Positions 1 through 12,964 of a stretch of DNA of 64,000 nucleotides are shown here, piece by piece. The stretch is from NCBI GenBank assembly GCA_963678675.1, contig OY783196.1:29924827-29988826 (forward strand). Direction: 5' to 3'. The stretch comes from Xiphydria camelus (taxonomy: Eukaryota; Arthropoda; Insecta; Hymenoptera; Xiphydriidae). How positions within the stretch are numbered: position 1 is the stretch's first letter; each line of letters begins with the position of its first letter. Below the pieces are notes generated by a model. It was not told where the DNA came from and made no database searches. It saw only the letters and a program-made list of their open reading frames with translations. The translations under genes and the position numbers were made by a program.

Positions 1-2443
1 ACATCTAGATACACGCACATAAACGAATCGTATGCGAAAAGCAATGCGTACCCGACTCTCGTACGTACAAAAGCGCTGATCGAGTCGTTTCTGCCTTGCT
101 GATTCGCCGAGTATAGCGCAGTCACGTTCGGCGCGCGCTTCCCTCTCCGACTCCATACGTACCCACCGTAAATGTCGGGAGGTATACCCGAGCCGCATAC
201 CGGCCGGTCCTCATCCCTCGCGTAAAGCCACATAACATGCCGCGTTCGTAGAACGTGCGCGCAGGTATACAGATACGCCGACATTCCAGGCGCGCGCGGT
301 AATATTTCGACCCCGGCAAATAGGACTTGTTTATAACAAGGGTCAGTCGACGGCCCATCTGTTCAAACGCCCCCCAAAAACCTTCCCTCTCGTTATCTGT
401 GCCCGGCCAGAGCGCGACGGTGCCGCCTCCTCCCGGCCAAAGTTCACTTTGATATAATCCAAATTTATACGTCCTGCCCGTTATTGCTTAGATAATTATT
501 CGGCACGGTGCGAGCGCACACGCACGGCGCCTGTGCTCGCGCGCGCCCCGTTGTACCGGGGCTGTGATCCGCTCGAGTTCGTCCGCGCGTTTGTGTTTGG
601 CTTTGAAAATTACGAGGTCAAGCCGGATCGACCGAACGAGAACGTCCATGGTTGTATACGGGAATACGCCGGGCGTGCGTGGGTGTGAGTAATCCGGCGT
701 AGGATTAATTGGAGCGAACTCGAAAGGGGTACGAAGGTGGAGGGTGCGTTCGTTCGACCCGATCGAGCGAACGGCGATAAAACGAAAATCTATCGGGGAG
801 AATCACTACCCTCGTCCGCGTCGAGTGCTCTCGGGTCGTCTGAATTTTTCCTTTCCAGGCTCATTTGCCGGATCGAGATATTTCTGTGTGTGTGTTTTAT
901 TTCGAATAATTAGGTTTTGCGCGGATTCAGATTTGTACGGGGCGTGTCGGGAGATACGGGGGTGCGAGAAAATGCGTATATTTTTTGGAAGAGCCTGTAA
1001 ACGAGTGACTCGCAAAACAACACATCCATAAAGCGTATAATATTTCGGAATGGGGGAGAACTGCAGCCGTGCGGAATTCAACAGCGTTGTAAGCTCGTTT
1101 TTTAAATTTCAAATGAATTAATTAGTCTATCCAATGGTTCATATTCCACAGTACATTTCACATATATCCGTGTAATCACGATACATTCACGCGAGGAACT
1201 GCGGAATATCCAAAATGTTTCCTGCAGGCGATTTCGTACGCGAATGATCATAAATTGTTCGCAACAAAGGGGTGGTTTATTCGAATAAAGATATATTGCA
1301 ATTTTTCATCGTAGCTCGGCGTTACAACAAATCATTTTTTAGACAAGTCGGACTCGCGCGTGTACCTATTTCTACTGCGCGTTACACTTAGTTACCCCGT
1401 GTCGGCACACCGAAGCTGTTTTCTATAAACTTCGGTGACGTTGGCCGAGCGGTTAGCAAAATTACGAGGGGTTCGTGGTTTAACGTCGTACGCGCCATTT
1501 ATAATTCAGCCGGGGAAAAAGTATAGTCTCCCTCTCTACCCGTCGTGGACGGGGATCAAGTTTTCATTCAAAAAGCTTTTCCGCCGTTCCCGCGAAAGCT
1601 TCGCGGACGCGGGTCGCGCTGGAATCGCGCGCAGCTTTCCATGTATAATCAACGCGCACTCGTTGGGGCGACCATCTCAGATTATAAACTCCAACTTCGT
1701 AAAATAAACCTACGAGCGGATAGAGTGTCGCGTCACTTTGCCCGCGTTATTTGCGAAGTCGTGCTCCGCGCACGGTTCTGCATAAATAATGCACTCGAAT
1801 GTGCGAACGCACGGAACGACGGGAAAAATTACACCCTCTTTTAAACTAAATACCATATCGCACGCCTCGGGACCGCGTTTTACTCGCAAAAAGAAATATC
1901 GTTTCCTTTTAATATTAATCAGTGTCGAACAACTCGAACAGACAGCCTCATCCCTCATCTCCTCTTCATCCTCATCCGCGCCTCTAGCCGTCGGAAAATC
2001 AATAATCCTCCGTCGGGTGACCTTCCTGCAAGCTTCGCCTCCTTAATTAAGGTTTAAGGGCTGAATAAATTGGAATAGGATTAATTTTTTAAATATCGAG
2101 AGAGACTTTGCTTCCGACGCGCAAAGACGTTCGGAAGGAAATCGCGAGTTGGGAAAGGTATCGGAGCGCAACGAGGAGAGCAATTATCGTACGTACAACT
2201 CGCGCGTTACAACTGCGTAACATACTTTGAGCGGCGTAACAATTGCCGCCGCGCGATTTAACCTCGACGCGATCGTAAACGGACGAGTATCTATATACGC
2301 TCGCGTGTTTACGGAGGGAAGGATATAGAGTCGACCCCATTTGCGGAGGCCTTCCTAATGAGGACGTCGAAGCCTCCGCGGGATTCTGCGGGTCGCGCGC
2401 GGCCGGGTATCCCGCGCGTTGCGCGATTAACGCAGACTGGTCG
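1..2443. other. CpG-rich non-coding DNA, no gene seen
   Basis: No conserved protein, RNA gene or repeat family was recognised. Open frames here are short and have no recognisable domain. A stretch at 1436-1486 begins with a tRNA-like A-box (TGGCCGAGCGGTTAGC) but is too short and lacks a B-box, so it is not called a tRNA. Likely intronic or intergenic. Confidence 0.5.
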
Positions 2444-2722
2444 CTAAGTGCTTTCGCGGAAACATTCGACGTCGTTTCGACGAATTAACCGAGAAAACGG
2501 CGGGAAATGCAAATGGGTTCCTCGTAATCCGTTCGCGTTCCACTCGGCGATGCGAATTGGGTCTCGCTCTTTCGCCCGTCCGTACGACTGAACATCCGTT
2601 CGGCTCTTCCGAGATCGTTTAGGTACATTTAAATCGGGTAGAAAGAGGATTTCGCTCGTTTCCTCCCGCGGAGAAATAATGGGGGGATAAACGGATGAAA
2701 AGACGCGATGCAGAGGTATCAA
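2444..2722 (-). pseudogene. possible relic of a non-LTR retrotransposon endonuclease N-terminus
   Basis: The minus-strand frame contains the string RIAEWNANGLRG followed about 18 residues later by DVECFREST. Jockey/CR1-type non-LTR retrotransposons start their apurinic-type endonuclease domain with a similar pattern: a hydrophobic strand, then (Q/E)WNANGL, then about 20-25 residues to a D-(V/I)-x-C-...-(S)ET segment. No downstream endonuclease or reverse transcriptase motif was seen, so at best this is a short degenerate fragment. A chance match is possible in CpG-rich DNA where six frames are rarely stopped. The flanking residues are not convincingly endonuclease-like. Confidence 0.3.
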
Positions 2723-2778
2723 TTACTACGGAAGCGATGTTGGGCCGGCCGAACACATTCCGATTCGGACCGATTTAA

Positions 2779-3301
2779 GGTTTCTCGAACGTTATACTGA
2801 AAATAGTGAGAAATGCTTGAAAATGATTGCATTCGGTAGATTGAAGTAAAACAAAAATTCAGGTTAATTTTCAAGTATTTGAAGAAGCTCGTTGCAGAGA
2901 TTTTTGAATAACAAAATAACATGTGTTCTTATGGGTTATAACCAACAAGTGGCGATATTTCTGAGAAAAATAGTGAAAAAATTCTGCAATTTTTTGAACA
3001 GCAAGTTTAACGAACTAAAATCATCTATACCAATTTTCACGTTCATTAGGAAGCCCGTTATTTTTTTTATTAATTGTTCTTTATAAATTTAACCTGATAA
3101 GTCAACGTGGCAACGTTCCATGACGTACAGATGCATGACCAGATGTTTCGGGCTCCATTTTTGAACTCACAGATGCACACATACTACTGTACGTCAAACA
3201 TTGTTGCCCCGTCGCACGAAGAAAATACATTAGAGTGTTACTGTGTACTTCAGTGGACTAACTTTTAGCAGGGAAAAAGCCCCTGTATCACTCGAGAAAC
3301 C
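2779..3301 (+). mobile_element. piggyBac-like MITE, copy 1 (TTAA target duplication)
   Basis: A 523-bp AT-rich element bounded by TTAA on both sides (2775-2778 and 3302-3305). Its ends are inverted repeats reading GGTTTCTCGA inward. A second, well-conserved copy lies in opposite orientation at 53037-53557. TTAA duplications are the hallmark of the piggyBac superfamily. No transposase frame is present, so it is non-autonomous. The internal segment with GACGTACAG and the AGCAGGGGAAAAGCCCC-type hairpin near one end is shared by both copies. Confidence 0.85.
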
Positions 3302-3433
3302 TTAAAGTGTTTACTGCGATAAATTTGTATCGAAAAAAGTTAAGATATCAAATAATTATTTATTTGCTCAGTGGATAAAAATTTATGCCACGTGATCGAT
3401 CATATGTAGTACTCTGTGCGTGCATTGTATAAA

Positions 3434-3735
3434 CACGGAAAAAAAATGATTTTGCAGTCTTAACAAAACTAGTTTTGGCTGGGAACTTTTTACTATCATG
3501 ACAAGAATATTATCTGTGGCAGCAAGAGACGTATGTGTTTATAATAATAGCAAATATAATTAAAATTACAACGAAATTTTTTTCGGTAAAAGTATTTGCT
3601 ATCTCAACAAATATTTTTTACCGTCATCAAACATATCTTTTGCTGTTACAGATAATATATTCGTCACGATGCGATGGCGAGAAATTCTCAGCAAAACCTA
3701 GTTTTATTAACACTGCAAAATCATTTTTTTCCGTG
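3434..3735 (+). mobile_element. TIR element, CACGGAA family, copy 1
   Basis: A 302-bp element with long, imperfect terminal inverted repeats of about 90-100 bp. It opens CACGGAAAAAAAATGATTTTG and closes with the complement. The related copy at 12965-13262 shares the arm motifs TTTTGCAGTTTTAACAAAACTAG and TCRTGACAA-ATATTA. No coding capacity. The target duplication is not clear: the left flank is AA and the right flank GA. This is a MITE of unassigned superfamily. Confidence 0.8.
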
Positions 3736-5984
3736 GACCGTCGTTGCTATTTTTTGCGGTAAAAGCTTTAGACCGGGCCGATCGGAATATGTGCGGCCTT
3801 ATCGAACGATAGCGTGCGACGTATTCGTCGTAAATCAAAAAAAGTACTAGTGAGGTCCGGCAGCGTTGGCCGAGAATTACTGCCGATGTAAACACGTCTT
3901 ACGTAATGAATGCAAAGCCGATGAAACCGGTGTAACCGCGTATCGACTTTACGTAGGTATATCTGTATCGTGATTCTACGGATGATAAATTGCCGCAACG
4001 AATTCGCACTCCGCGGCGCAGTTCACCCGAATTCGCAATTAACATTTTACTGGGAGGCTACACGAGGCGCGCCGCCTCGAGAGGGACGCCGCATTGCGGC
4101 GCGGATAAATCGGGCGATGCGCACCGAATGCAACATCGTTGCGGCGTGCATCTTGCGCACCCGCGCGTACGCGTAGATATACCTATACGTTTCCGGGAGT
4201 TAGTTGCGATGATCGCGGTCACACGCCACGCCAATTACGTTTGCGTTTCCGATACGCGCGCTCGTCGCGTCTCATTAGGCGTTAATTAACGATTTCGAGC
4301 GGTGAAAAGAGCGACTCCGTGATACACATCAGCACGATGCGCGCAGATTTCGAACGCGTGCGTCGGATACCGGTGAACTTTCGATATCGAGATGTCGGTA
4401 TATTAATCCGAATCTCTTTCGATATTAATTACGGTTAATTAGTAAGCCGATCGCAGCCGTGAACAAATTGCCAGGGCGATATTAATCATGGAAATTGACA
4501 AATATAGCCTTAACTTCGTTCGGTCGTAATCGCAAGGCGAAACGCTTCGAAAGATTTCCAATTATTTATGACGACCACCCTTCGTCTCGAGCGTAAAATT
4601 GATGAAGGTACCGCACCACCCCGCGCGGGGGCAAGCAAGTCTGAAAACGTAAGTCACGGGGGAAAAGGCTGCGTGTTTTTTATAATTCTACGAGGGGACA
4701 AAAAGTCTCGTTTGCCTCGTCTGCAGCTGCAAATACCGGCGGCCGGCATGAATATTCAGTTGCTCCGATTAATCTCGTATTGGAACGAGAAGAATTCATT
4801 CGAATCGAAACAATCTTCGAGTTTGCCGAATGAATATTAATTTGGACAGCTAAATACGTATGTATTTAATTGATTATTTCGCCTTCGAAGTTACAAGACC
4901 ATCTCAACAAATTAATATCTAGATATATGACGATTGATGACATTCGTCGATCTTTATTTTCTTCGACAAACAGCCTCTATCAACTCGATCGACATCAACT
5001 GCCGTGACAGACAATCTGACGTGACGAAATGCAGCGTGAGTTCCAAATGTGCGCCGGGACGAAGCAGACTCGACTGCGCTGACGTAAGACGTCCCGACGT
5101 CGATACGCGTCAAATTCGAAGACCTTCGACTCCGTCGGATCGATCGGGCGGCACGTGAGCCTCCCTCACGTGCGACGCGTGGATGAACTTCTGAGGTTTC
5201 CCGAAGTCATTTGCCACAAAAAATAGCACCTCTCTACGCGCGCAGGCCGCTGGCCTACTTCGCCCTCTCCGGCCCGCCCCTCCTCGCTCGCCGGACGCGG
5301 CTTTAAAGCCCCCGAACGACGCGCAAGAGCGCCTCTGCACGGTGCTGACGCGCTCTTCCGCGATGACCCTGAATAACAAAAAAAAAGAAGAAATATCGCA
5401 AAGCGAATCTCATCCGCGGAGTGGAGAGTACTCTCTTTTCAAGAAGGGGTTAGCGTGCGCCCGGACACTCTTTCCAACGTCGACATTTGCCGGGGCAGCG
5501 CGGAGTGTCGACGACAAAGAATTTTCTGCGACGACGACTCTCGTTCTCGGTGCGGTGTCTCGTGGGTGTCCCTGCAGTGGAGTCGAGGATATATCTGCCG
5601 CGCCGAGCGGCATTTCTCTCCCGTCCCCCGTTTCTCTCAGTCTCTCCCATTCTTCTACCCTACTTTTTCAAACATTTTCTCCACGGCATTCCGGCGAAAG
5701 GAAGTCCGGGGATGATAAAAGCCACGCGGGAAACTCGTTCGATAAAGACTATCCCGCTCAAAGTTGAATAAAATAAACCGAGAGCCTACGCGGCGTGACT
5801 TTTAATCGACGCGGGAACAGCGGTCCGAGGGGTCGGAGAAAATGAAAATCCAACTGTTGTTACGGATGGGGGCCAATTTCAGAGCGTTCCGTTTCACTCG
5901 ACTTTTCCCTGCTGCACATTTTGGCAGGGAATGGGGGGAGGTGTGCCCACTGAAAAAAGTATTTAGCTAATCCAGCTATATTTC
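3736..5984. other. non-coding, no gene seen
   Basis: CpG-rich sequence without recognisable coding, RNA or repeat content. The overlapping open frames around 5340-5770 are arginine/serine-rich, have no domain, and overlap on both strands, as expected of stop-poor GC-rich DNA. Confidence 0.5.
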
Positions 5985-6092
5985 TGGCTGCCTCAGACAC
6001 AACTAGAAAAACATTGCTAGCATAGCAAGAATTCTTGCTGTATTGCGAAGAAAATTATCACTGCAATTACTATAATTTTCTAGTTGTGGCCA
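5985..6092. repeat. short inverted repeat / foldback
   Basis: The arms CACAACTAGAAAA (near 5998) and TTTTCTAGTTGTG (near 6077) are exact complements. Between them sits a second small palindrome around AGCAAGAATTCTTGCT. This may be the core of a decayed MITE that starts near CACTGAAAAAAGTA at 5950, but the outer ends do not pair, so its limits are uncertain. Confidence 0.5.
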
Positions 6093-9000
6093 AATTTGTT
6101 TGAATGCCGTAAATCACTGTGGGGAGATATCAGAAGCGAGAAACAACGGGGCTCGAATTGCATTGCCCTTCGGAACGGCTGGTCTGTATGGAAAAACGCA
6201 TATCAGAGAAATCGGCATACGCAGACCGCTGCGCGTATTTCCGTTCGATGATGCGCATCGACTCGTGGTTATGCGCTTATTTTTTAGCGACCAGATTCGC
6301 AGGGCCGTCCAACCGGCTGCGGTTAAACCGATTTCCAGGGTTCGCCGAAGGCGCTTCTTGGCTGCTCGAAATCGCGTTAGCGCGCGGCAATCGATATGAA
6401 TAATGGATGAGGCTCTACGCGCTTCACAAAAATCGATCGCTCTGCGCTAACGTCTGAAAGAGAATGCAACTCACGGCCAACGCGATCCGCTGTTAATTGA
6501 ATCGCGGTGATAGCGTCGAACGAAGGCTCTTTATCAGAGTCTCACCCTCTCGAAAGGCTCTCTTTGAAAATCACGTCCCTTCCGTAACCACTGAAAAGGA
6601 ACGGGCGAAAATAAACTCTAAACGCGAGCGACGTACACACTTCGCGTATTAAAAACAGAAAAAATACGCGGTGAAAGCTCGAACGTGCAAATATCGAAGA
6701 AGCGTAAAGTCCCTCGTAACATTGCCAAATTGTAATTTTACGCTCCCCTCGTAAAGCGCCGAATCGAGGTGACCTTTCGCACGGTAAATCGCTCCTTGCC
6801 CTGCAGCGGTGGCTGATTACAAAACGTACCGTAAATTGCCTTCGAATCTTTCGATCGACTGCAGCTAATCACGACTTTCCGGTAATTCCGGTTGACGATG
6901 TCGTCCGGCGGGATTACCGGGGCGTGTTTCACAAACACTTTTATCAAAAAGCTCTTCCTTTAATTAAGCCGTCGTTGCGCGGAGCGAGTATCGCTATTAA
7001 AATCGACTTTAAATCGCGAAGCGACCCAGAATCATCGCCACACCGCGACGACGCCGGAGGGTGGAATTCCCGACGATGAAGTCTCGAACATCCTTCGGTC
7101 CGCCGAGCGAGTGGAAATTTGCATGGTTACCTAACCTCCGGTAACCCAGTTCCTCCGACCGAGACTGCGTTAACCCGAGCGGGATCGTCATGCGCGCGCG
7201 GAGTTGCTCCTCGAGGTTTCGCTCGCTCGCGTGTGTTCGGGATCGAATTACAGTAGGAATCGGTGCGAGTGATGAACGACGCGAGCACGGATAGTGCCTG
7301 GCGCGTGCGGGTCTGCACGTTGTTACGTCGATATCGGATGCTCGAGAGGGAGCAGCGGAGATTCGGCGCGCGCTTTCTCGCCCCCTACGACCGAACGCGA
7401 GAGGAAGCCGCGGCGCGACGGCGCCGCGTCGTTTTCATTTCCCCCGGCGCGTTTAAAGCTGCGCGATTCGTCTTGCCGCGGCGTTTCCGCGTTACATCTG
7501 TACATATGCGGTGTCCGCGGCGGACTCGGAGTTCTGGGAATTCTGGGGATTGTCGAGGAATTTTATGGGTTATCTCGAAAAGTCGGGAGTAAGAGTTGAG
7601 CGTTGGCGAAATTTGTCAAACTGTTTTATCGAATTAATTATTTGCGTAATTGTGTGTGCAATCTGTATGTATACCTAGAAACATTAGGAATATTTTTTTT
7701 TATTTCGGATTCTACAGAGTCAAAGCTCAATGAAATGTTCGATAAATCATCAATATTTCGGAATTCCTTTGAGATTTGTCCGTGATCAGCGTAATCAGCG
7801 TGAAAAAAAGGGGTGACATTTTGCGAAAAATCGAAATCTCTGGAATCGATCGCTCGACCACCCTACCTTACGTAAATATTCACGCTGATTACAAAAAACG
7901 CGGTTATAAGATCGATGTCTCAAAGGAAATATAAAATATCGCGTTGAGATTTTATTTATCCAAAACACGATTTTTCCCCAAAAAAATCACCAATATCTCA
8001 ATGTTCCCTCGAGACTTCCTCGATACAGACATCCACGATTGAACGAAACGTCGCAACAGAGCGGACCGTCTACCAATCTACCGTTCCTCGCGACGCGGTG
8101 ACACTCGGATGCGATACGTTCGGTCGACACGACTCGCCCACCTTATTTTCCGCGTCACTCCGCCTCCCTGACTGACCATCCTCTATACGCGAACGTCGCG
8201 GACTCCGGCTACCGAGGAGTTCCGCCGTCTACGGACAGATAAGCTCGATATCTCGCGCTTCCGTCCGTCCGGGAAGCGACCGTTTACCTTCGCCCGACCG
8301 TTGATAGTTCGGAGACGAGGGTTGTACGGGGGTGGTGTCACGAGCGCAGGGTTAATACGCACCCCGGCCTCCGTAATTGCTAGGCTTATCGCGATTCGCT
8401 GGGAGAGAAGCAGGGCTGAATCGGAGGGAAGAAACAAGGGATGCGACGGAGGGAGTACAACTGTGTGCGAGAGAGAGAGAAAGAGAACCGAGGAAGGTGT
8501 GTATAGGTAGCATCTATACGAGCAGAATTTATCGTTGAAGAGTCGGAGCGAATATCTAAGCGTGGCAGCGTCTAGTTAATAAGATTGATGCGCCCTGGCC
8601 TAGGCACCGCGCCCGCGCGGTGCAGGGGTTGAAATCGTACACCTACACACGAACGGCGACGCCGCCTTCCCTCGGCGCGGCTCGATCTCTGTTTGCATTA
8701 ACATCGGACAACGGTGCGATGTTTTATGCATGAAGACGAAAAACTCCGGACGATTTGTTCTTGCCTCTCGGCTCGGCGGACCTTCGAGAGTCCTCTGCGC
8801 TCCCGCGCCGCTCGCCTTTCGCACGTCGGTCGCCCGGTGAGGGAGGGGGGGGGGGGGGGGGAGAGGCGAGACGCGACTGCTACACGCGGAGGATCGAGCG
8901 ACGGCGCTGACCCGTGGCGAATCGCGGCTATGGTAATTCGCAAATGGGATTCTCCACTTAATCAGACCAATTTGAGATTTGTTCTCCTGAAGCCGATTTA

Positions 9001-10636
9001 CATAACATCTTGTCAGCGTCGCGACTCCCACGATTCCGCGGGCGGGAGAGACGTCGACGAAAGAGCGGACGGACGGAAGTCGCGATCAGGACTCCCGTGA
9101 AAAAAAAAAAGTTCCCACGCGATTGCACGAACCGTAATTTAACCTGGATTTTACCGGAAAAAACTTGCGTCTAAAAAGTTTCCCTCGTTATTGCCGGAAG
9201 GTTGATTAACCCCTTAAAATTATCGCGTCGAACGTACAATTACATTAAACTCGACGCGTTAATTTGACTCGCCCACTTATGTATGTAAATACGATCGCGA
9301 GCCGTTGAGCCGTCGTCGCCGTTTAACTCCCGGTCTTTTCGGCGAATTAACATAAAAATTTCAGCCGACAGCTCGAGATACGCGAAACCGGGGGTTGCGA
9401 TTTAACGCGAAGCGTTTAATCTCGTAAATCTCCGAGAACCATAATCGTATAGTCCTCTGTTTCTCTCTTTGCTTTATTCTCAGATTCATCTCACTTCGCA
9501 ATTTACATTATCTCCCGATGATAAGCCGCGGTGAGAAAAAAAAACTGAACCCGCGACGAATATTCTTATAACGGACAAACGTGCACTTCTCGTCGTGACA
9601 AACGACGATCGACTGCGGCGAAAGTGGGGCGGCGACGCGGTCGACGAACCGTTGACGTCGCGTCGAGGTTTACTCGCGTAACCGACGACGGCTATAGCCT
9701 CTCTCCGAGCGGCGGGGGGGGGGGAGAGGAGGGAAGCCATAATGAATTCGATGCCTATCAAAAATTAGGCGTGGCACGCGCTCCGAAATTGCGTCTCGCG
9801 TGACGCGCCTCGCCTTATCGCGATTTCGTATAGGAACGAATTAATAAATCCAGAAGCGTCCGCCGCACTTCTCGACGCCAAGCGTCGAAAGCGCAAGCCG
9901 GGAGTGGGACAGGGGGGCGTGGCAGCCAGTGCAGCAATTAAAAGTGCACGCGCCCAGGCTTCGCGAGCTCTCTTTTACCCGGAGCAGTACCCCGTAGAAA
10001 TTACACCCGGTAATTGTCACGTTCGTTAGCAACTACGGCATTAGCGAGACCGCCGTCGCAACGGGCGAGTTACGCGGCGCTGCGCACGGTGCTCGATGAC
10101 CGCCCGCGCGAAAGCTCGTCCAGATTCGCGATCGAGTCGGTTTTCCTTTCGCGGAGAACTGAAAATATTCGCTCCGCCGCGCGCGCGGACGTCGAGACGA
10201 GAGAACTTCGCCGCGATCGACGCGGATATCTCCGACTTTTCGACGCCCGCGAAGTTCCGGGCGCGCGGAAAATTACGGGGCGAAGAGTTTGGACATTGAA
10301 AACTAGAGGAAACGCAGCCGCGGAGAATTCGAGTCGGCGGCCAACTTTACGGACCCGCGGGGTAATAAAAGGATCGTTTCGGTTGGACGCGAGAGAAGGA
10401 AACCCTGGCTCGGGGCTAGAAACTTTTCGCTCTTCGAATATCCTCCAATTACTACTATCCGACGTCGTTCGCTGATCAGAGGCCGCTGCTCGTTCGATCG
10501 GACAACTTTGGTCGTCGGAAACTGGAGCGATATAACAACAGACGCCGCGCGAAGCGTGTGACGAAGGGGAACCAACATTCTCGATCGGGGAGGCTTAAAC
10601 TAACCCTTGTACGTTTCACTCGTATTACGAAGTGTA
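6093..10636. other. non-coding, no gene seen
   Basis: CpG-rich sequence with no recognisable gene. It contains poly-G runs near 8845 and 9714, and a small inverted repeat pairing GTAATCAGCGTGAA (about 7790) with TTCACGCTGATTAC (about 7880). Frames of 130-150 codons around 8600-9100 and 10014-10475 show no domains and overlap antisense frames. Confidence 0.5.
8845..8860 (+). repeat. poly-G tract (16 G)
   Basis: Sixteen consecutive guanines, preceded by GGGA, inside a G-rich stretch. Such runs recur in the window and are prone to slippage and sequencing error. Confidence 0.9.
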
Positions 10637-10864
10637 ACTCGGAAAAATGATTAGATTGAAACGACAAAACGCACCTAATGGTAAAACGGGTTCAGTTGTT
10701 CTAATCAAAATACTGGTGAATTTGACCAAATATTTAATATAGTTATCCTGATAAAAAAAAACGAGTCAGTCAAACCGAACAGATGGAGGATAAATACTGA
10801 ATCGCTAAACAGTTTGGTCATCTCGAAAATTTTCGTTCAATTGACCAAATTATTTTCCTCGGTG
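10637..10864 (+). mobile_element. TA-flanked MITE, copy related to 56848-57315
   Basis: Flanked by TA at 10635-10636 and 10865-10866. The left end ACTCGGAAAAATGATT matches the complement of the right end TTTTCCTCGGTG. Internal sequence (CTAATCAAAATACTGG, TGACCAAATATTTAAT, GTCAAACCGAACAGATGGAGGAT) is shared with the outer element at 56848-57315. No coding capacity. TA duplication and short TIRs are consistent with a Tc1/mariner-mobilised MITE. Confidence 0.75.
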
Positions 10865-10899
10865 TACTTTGACAAAAAAATTTGCTTCAATCAACCGTC

Positions 10900-11035
10900 A
10901 GTGAAGTTGAATACGGTGAACCTCACGGGGTGCAATTGTTTCAATGCCATAAGAATATAAAAAAACAAGCATTGAAGCAACCAAATTGAGGTTGAAACAA
11001 TTGCACCGTGAGTTTCACCGTATTCATTCTCACCG
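10900..11035. repeat. hairpin / foldback element
   Basis: Two arms of about 35-40 bp pair: GAATACGGTGAACCTCACGG then GTGCAATTGTTTCAATG on the left, and the reverse complement on the right ending GTTTCACCGTATTC. About 45 bp of loop separates them. It abuts the MITE ending at 10864 and may be a separate foldback element. Confidence 0.75.
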
Positions 11036-11775
11036 ATGGCTCAAAATGAAGCAATTTTGTTCACTGTTCCTCGATCCAAATCGTCCTACATGTATATACA
11101 TACACACCAATAGATATCTATCCGAGCGCAATACAACTACGAATACAGCGAGGCGGTATATACGAGGTACCTATTAACCCGCCTGCATTATTCTCCGGCC
11201 GAAGTTCCGTGGTAATGACGCATAATGCCGCGAGTATTACGTCGTCTCTCTCAACTCCGCTCCCCGGGCTTATAACCGAACGTGCAACGGGAGATCGAAG
11301 TCTCGAAGGCTCCCCCGAGGAACCCACGCCTGCGGAGGGTCGAATCTTACGCGTATGCGTGTGCGTGTACGCCACGGATATACATATGTACACGCGTGGG
11401 CACCTCTGCAACGTGTCGCGCGTCGAATAATGAGAAGTTATTACGGCAGGTGGGGCGAAGTGTCGAATCGCGTTCTCCCTGATACAGTGCCTACTTACGT
11501 AAAGGTAGAAAAGTGTCTCGGGTATATCCCCGATCACCCGAGGGTTTTCCTCGGATGTCGTCCTCCTCCCCCTCCTCCCCGAAGCGATAAGGATTTTACT
11601 GGATGACTCATTCATTTCGCGCCGTCAAGTCGCGCGTTAGCTCTGTCAAATCCAAATAATCGCGTCTGCTGTGTAGTCGTCCCGCTGCCTGTTCTCGATG
11701 CGGGATCGTACAAAGGAAACGGCGCGCGTCAACACCCCCTATATACAGCCAAAGTCACATTTGAATATACCCATA

Positions 11776-11791
11776 GGGGGGGGGGGGGGGG
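11776..11791 (+). repeat. poly-G tract (about 16 G)
   Basis: A homopolymer run following CCATA, in a locally AT-rich context. Confidence 0.9.
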
Positions 11792-11924
11792 ACGCGTACC
11801 TATCTGTACCGCGACGCTTGTGCAGAGACGACGCGTGGTGTTTCTCCAGTGGTTTGAGAAGAGCGGGGTTATATATAAGTGGGAATACGGAGCGTAAATG
11901 ACGTACTTGTCGCGCGGTTCGTAC

Positions 11925-12210
11925 CGATAAGGTTTCTCGCTTGGAAATAATAAAATTGTATGTTTTCCACTTCGCGATTTGTTAGCATTTATCATCCTTT
12001 CAACTTAAAGAGGAATTATTTATAATTCATTAATATGGAGTATATGTCGGAATCACAAGAGATAACGATAAGGAGAAGAATAACGCTTGGTAAATGATAA
12101 AATTGCGTGTTTTCCATGTCGTAACTCTCTTCAGTATTCATTAGCCATTTTACGTATTTGATTCCTAGTCGATTTCCTCGGATTACGTGTCGAAATCGAG
12201 AGATAACGAT
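11925..12210 (+). repeat. degenerate two-copy tandem duplication (~143 bp)
   Basis: The order of blocks CGATAAGG, CGCTTGG-AA, ATAAAATTG-GTGTTTTCCA, CATTA, GTCGAAATC/GTCGGAATC and GAGATAACGAT repeats twice at a spacing of about 143 bp. Copies are diverged, with small indels. Confidence 0.55.
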
Positions 12211-12964
12211 CTAACGGAACAAATTCTCCACTTCGAAACTCCGTCTGACGAGACGGAGAGGCGGATAAGGAGAAACTCCCGCGCATGACCCATCCAATTT
12301 GCAAAGGTTCCCACGGCGCGGACGTTCGGTTAGACGAAGTCGGTTTCCGACTTGCCGGAGACCATCTGGACGCTCTCTCGAACGCATCGGGCCAACTCGG
12401 CCGAGCCCGGATGACGCGCGGTCGCCGTGTGAGATTACCCATGGGTCGCGGGCGCGATAGCGCGCGACGTTTCGCGACGAGGGTCGCGCTCAGACGGATA
12501 TATAACCGTGGGTCAGCGCGCGCACGCGGGTACCCGCACCTCCCGTGAGTACTTTCGGCACAAAGCACCGCGCGAGGGAAGCTTCGCGGAGAGCGTACGT
12601 TTATTCGCAACGGAGAATGAAACTGGCGCGCGCGACGTGTCGTAGCTGTAGGCGCACACATCGCCCTTTCTTTTCTTTCTGCACATACGGCGCGTCCTTT
12701 CTCACCGGCACTCGTGTAGAACTCGCACGCGGAGAAACGTTCCGATCGCGCGCGACAGCCGAGTACCTACCCGCGGACCTACTCCCGGGTTTTTCCGACG
12801 GGGATATAAGATCCCAAGAAAGCTCGTCTTTGCTCTGCTGAACCACGGGTGAAGGTTGATGTCGCGCGTAACACGAGACGCTTTCGAACCGCGCTCAAGA
12901 TTCTCAGATATATGTATATTTGTACGATGGGTCGCAGTTTTCCTTTTTTCTTTTTTTTTCTCCA

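Larger units (their letters stand above)
11036..12964. other. non-coding, no gene seen
   Basis: Apart from a poly-G run and an old tandem duplication at 11925-12210, nothing is recognised. Frames of up to 176 codons at 12131-12661 are arginine-rich, overlap frames on the other strand and carry no domain. Confidence 0.5.

Noticed and set aside
1436..1486. tRNA-like start (GACGTTGGCCGAGCGGTTAGC) with a complementary AACGTC end
   Set aside because: Only about 51 nt between the complementary ends, and no anticodon arm or B-box; not a functional tRNA.
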